Assembly (NCBI GenBank): GCA_902806175.1
Contig: CADCVQ010000157.1
Location: 1 to 46,779 of the forward strand
DNA from: an uncultured Solirubrobacteraceae bacterium
Lineage (GTDB): Bacteria > Actinomycetota > Thermoleophilia > Solirubrobacterales > Solirubrobacteraceae
DNA length: 46,779 nucleotides
Reading direction: 5' to 3'
The notes under the pieces were generated by a model that ran no database searches, had not been told where the DNA came from, and saw only the letters and a list, made by a program, of their open reading frames with translations. Within the stretch, counting starts at the first letter, position 1. The number at the start of each line of letters is the position of its first letter. Below, one piece after another: positions 41,510 to 46,779 of this stretch. The position numbers were made by a program, and so were the translations under genes.

Positions 41510-41791
41510 GTGGACCCGATCATCCTCACCGACATCATCGCGGCAGCCGCCGATCCAAAGGAGGCGGGCGCCGCTGCCGGCGGCAAGGTCGCGCTCGGCC
41601 TCGGCGGTGGACTCGGCGCCGCGGGTGCCGGCGTCGGCATCGGCTACATCTTCGGCAAGGTGATCGAGTCGGTCACCCGCCAGCCGGAGATGAAGGACGA
41701 GATCACCTCGATCCAGTGGCTCGGCTTCGCCCTCACCGAGGCGTGCGTCTTCTACGGCCTCGTCGCCGGCCTGCTCGCCTTCTTCCTCTAG
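41510..41791 (+). CDS. atpE: ATP synthase Fo subunit c
   Basis: 93 residues, two-helix hairpin forming the rotor ring. First helix GKVALGLGGGLGAAGAGVGIGYIFGK; polar loop RQPEMKDE; second helix GFALTEACVFYGLVAGLLAFF with the ion-carrying Glu in ALTEAC. Lack of the Q...ES sodium signature suggests H+ coupling. GTG start, preceded by AAGGAG. The N-terminal 24 residues before the first helix are an extension relative to many c subunits. Confidence 0.95.
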   Translation: MDPIILTDIIAAAADPKEAGAAAGGKVALGLGGGLGAAGAGVGIGYIFGKVIESVTRQPEMKDEITSIQWLGFALTEACVFYGLVAGLLAFFL

Positions 41792-41797
41792 GCCGCG

Positions 41798-42364
41798 ATG
41801 CTCGACGCGGTCGTCATAGCAGCAGCGAAGGAGGAAGGCGGCGGCAGCTTCCTCGTGCAGCCCGACCTCGGGCTCATGGTGTGGACGCTGCTGGTCTTCG
41901 CGATCTCCGGCTACCTGCTCAAGAAGTACGCCTTCCCGCAGATCGCCGAGGCGCTCGACAAGCGCCAGCGCGTCATCGAGGACTCGCTGGAGACGGCCGC
42001 CAAGACGCGCACGGAGGCGGAGACGCTGCTCGAGGAGTACCGCGAGCGGCTGGCCGCGGCCCGTGAGCAGGCCGAGGCGATCCTCGCGCGGTCGCGCAAG
42101 GCCGCCGAGACGAGCGAGAAGGAGACGCTCGCCGAGGCCAAGGAGCGTCGCGAGGAGCTGCTCGCGCAGACCAAGCGCGAGATCGAGGCCGAGACGCGGC
42201 GGGCGATCCAGGACATCCGCAACGAGGTCGCCGACCTGACGATCCTCGCGACGGAGAAGATCACCCGCAAGACGCTCACCGAGGCCGATCAGCGCAAGCT
42301 CGTCGAGGAGACGCTTGCCGAGCTGGACTTCTCGTCGCTCGCCGGCGAGGGGAGCAAGAACTAG
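41798..42364 (+). CDS. atpF: ATP synthase Fo subunit b
   Basis: 188 residues; peripheral stalk. One membrane helix (LGLMVWTLLVFAISGYLLKKY) and then a long charged coiled coil with a typical alternation of Ala, Glu, Arg up to residue 150. A 5-residue gap follows atpE, and the stop TAG is immediately followed by the atpH ATG. No delta fusion, as atpH is a separate gene. Confidence 0.94.
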   Translation: MLDAVVIAAAKEEGGGSFLVQPDLGLMVWTLLVFAISGYLLKKYAFPQIAEALDKRQRVIEDSLETAAKTRTEAETLLEEYRERLAAAREQAEAILARSRKAAETSEKETLAEAKERREELLAQTKREIEAETRRAIQDIRNEVADLTILATEKITRKTLTEADQRKLVEETLAELDFSSLAGEGSKN

Positions 42365-42901
42365 ATGGAGGAGATCGCCGAGGTCTACGGCCGGGCGCTG
42401 TTCGAGGTCGCCTCCGAGCACGATGCGACGGACGAGATCCGCGAGCAGCTCGGACAGTTCGCGGAGGCGCTCGACGAAAGCCACGACCTGGCGGTCTACT
42501 TCTTCTCGCCCTACTTCTCCACGCAGGAGAAGAAGGACGGGCTCGTGACGCTGCTCGACGGAGCCGACGACGCGTTTGTCAACTTCCTCGAGCTGTTGAT
42601 CGAAAAGCACCGCATGCCGGCGATCTTTCGCATCCGCCGCTACTACGACACGCTCTGGGAGCACGAGCACCAGATCCTGCCGGTCCAGATCGCGACCGCG
42701 ATCGAGCTCGACGAGAGCGTCGCCAAGCAGCTGGGCGAGCAGATCGAGAAGACCACCGGCCAGAGGATCGAGCTGACGCAGCGCGTCGACCCGGAGATCC
42801 TCGGCGGCATCGTCCTGCGGGTCGGCAACTCGATCCTCGACGCGTCGATCCGCAACCGACTTGAAACTTTGAGAAAGGCCGTCGCGCGCGGCGCGGCCTA
42901 A
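42365..42901 (+). CDS. atpH: ATP synthase F1 subunit delta
   Basis: 178 residues, links F1 to the b stalk (OSCP type). N-terminal helical domain [36 protein letters not shown] and the C-terminal signature [42 protein letters not shown] are clear. It begins directly after the atpF stop and 14 nt before atpA. Confidence 0.94.
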   Translation: MEEIAEVYGRALFEVASEHDATDEIREQLGQFAEALDESHDLAVYFFSPYFSTQEKKDGLVTLLDGADDAFVNFLELLIEKHRMPAIFRIRRYYDTLWEHEHQILPVQIATAIELDESVAKQLGEQIEKTTGQRIELTQRVDPEILGGIVLRVGNSILDASIRNRLETLRKAVARGAA

Positions 42902-42915
42902 CGGGAAAGGCATTC

Positions 42916-46779
<3,864 letters not shown>

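Overview
The window is a GC-rich, gene-dense bacterial segment. Its gene content (Zn-type L31, split acyl-CoA mutase, ETF/ETF-QO set, AAC(2')-type acetyltransferase, GTG/TTG starts, many TANNNT -10 boxes only 6-12 nt before start codons) points to a high-GC actinomycete. Thermoleophilia/Solirubrobacterales-like is my best guess, by inference only. No rRNA, intact tRNA, CRISPR array or transposase was seen.

Layout. 1-1555: end of a sensor histidine kinase and a small anchored protein. 1611-3403 (-): decayed DUF839/PhoX-like phosphatase with a collagen-like tail. 3492-4928 (-): leucyl aminopeptidase. 5092-8870: thiolase, HAD phosphatase, acyl-CoA dehydrogenase, MarR regulator. 8905-9852: small unknown genes. 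9995-14405: isobutyryl-CoA-mutase-type large and B12 subunits, flanking a helical protein, a broken ku gene, a VOC protein and an RTX-like secreted protein. 14480-17985: etfB-etfA-ETF:quinone oxidoreductase behind a palindromic operator. 18120-23209: CARDB-like protein, rpmE, DUF1385, prfA, prmC, tsaC. 23211-25561: AAA ATPase, AAC(2')-like acetyltransferase, rpiB. 25587-31525: surface-polysaccharide cluster with a divergent WecA-like transferase. 31606-39763: TetR, cupin, glycoside-hydrolase-like protein, CorA, CPA antiporter, membrane spermidine-synthase-like protein, CDF exporter. 39979-end: ATP synthase operon, running off the window inside atpD.

How it fits together. Thiolase, acyl-CoA dehydrogenase, mutase, ETF and ETF-QO form a coherent acyl-CoA oxidation set: dehydrogenases pass electrons to ETF, ETF-QO passes them to the quinone pool, and the F1Fo synthase at the end uses the resulting gradient. 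A TetR-type palindrome and a 9-codon leader ORF in front of etfB suggest regulated, translationally coupled expression.

Most notable observations: (1) four intergenic interrupted palindromes, each exactly 45 bp with GGTGTG/CACACC ends, three of them sharing the same internal arms at the same offsets; (2) a reversal of valine codon choice between atpA and atpG/atpD, suggesting an assembly chimera or a replaced operon segment; (3) the operator plus leader ORF of the etf operon; (4) mutase residues that predict isobutyryl-CoA rather than methylmalonyl-CoA; (5) decayed ku and DUF839 genes.
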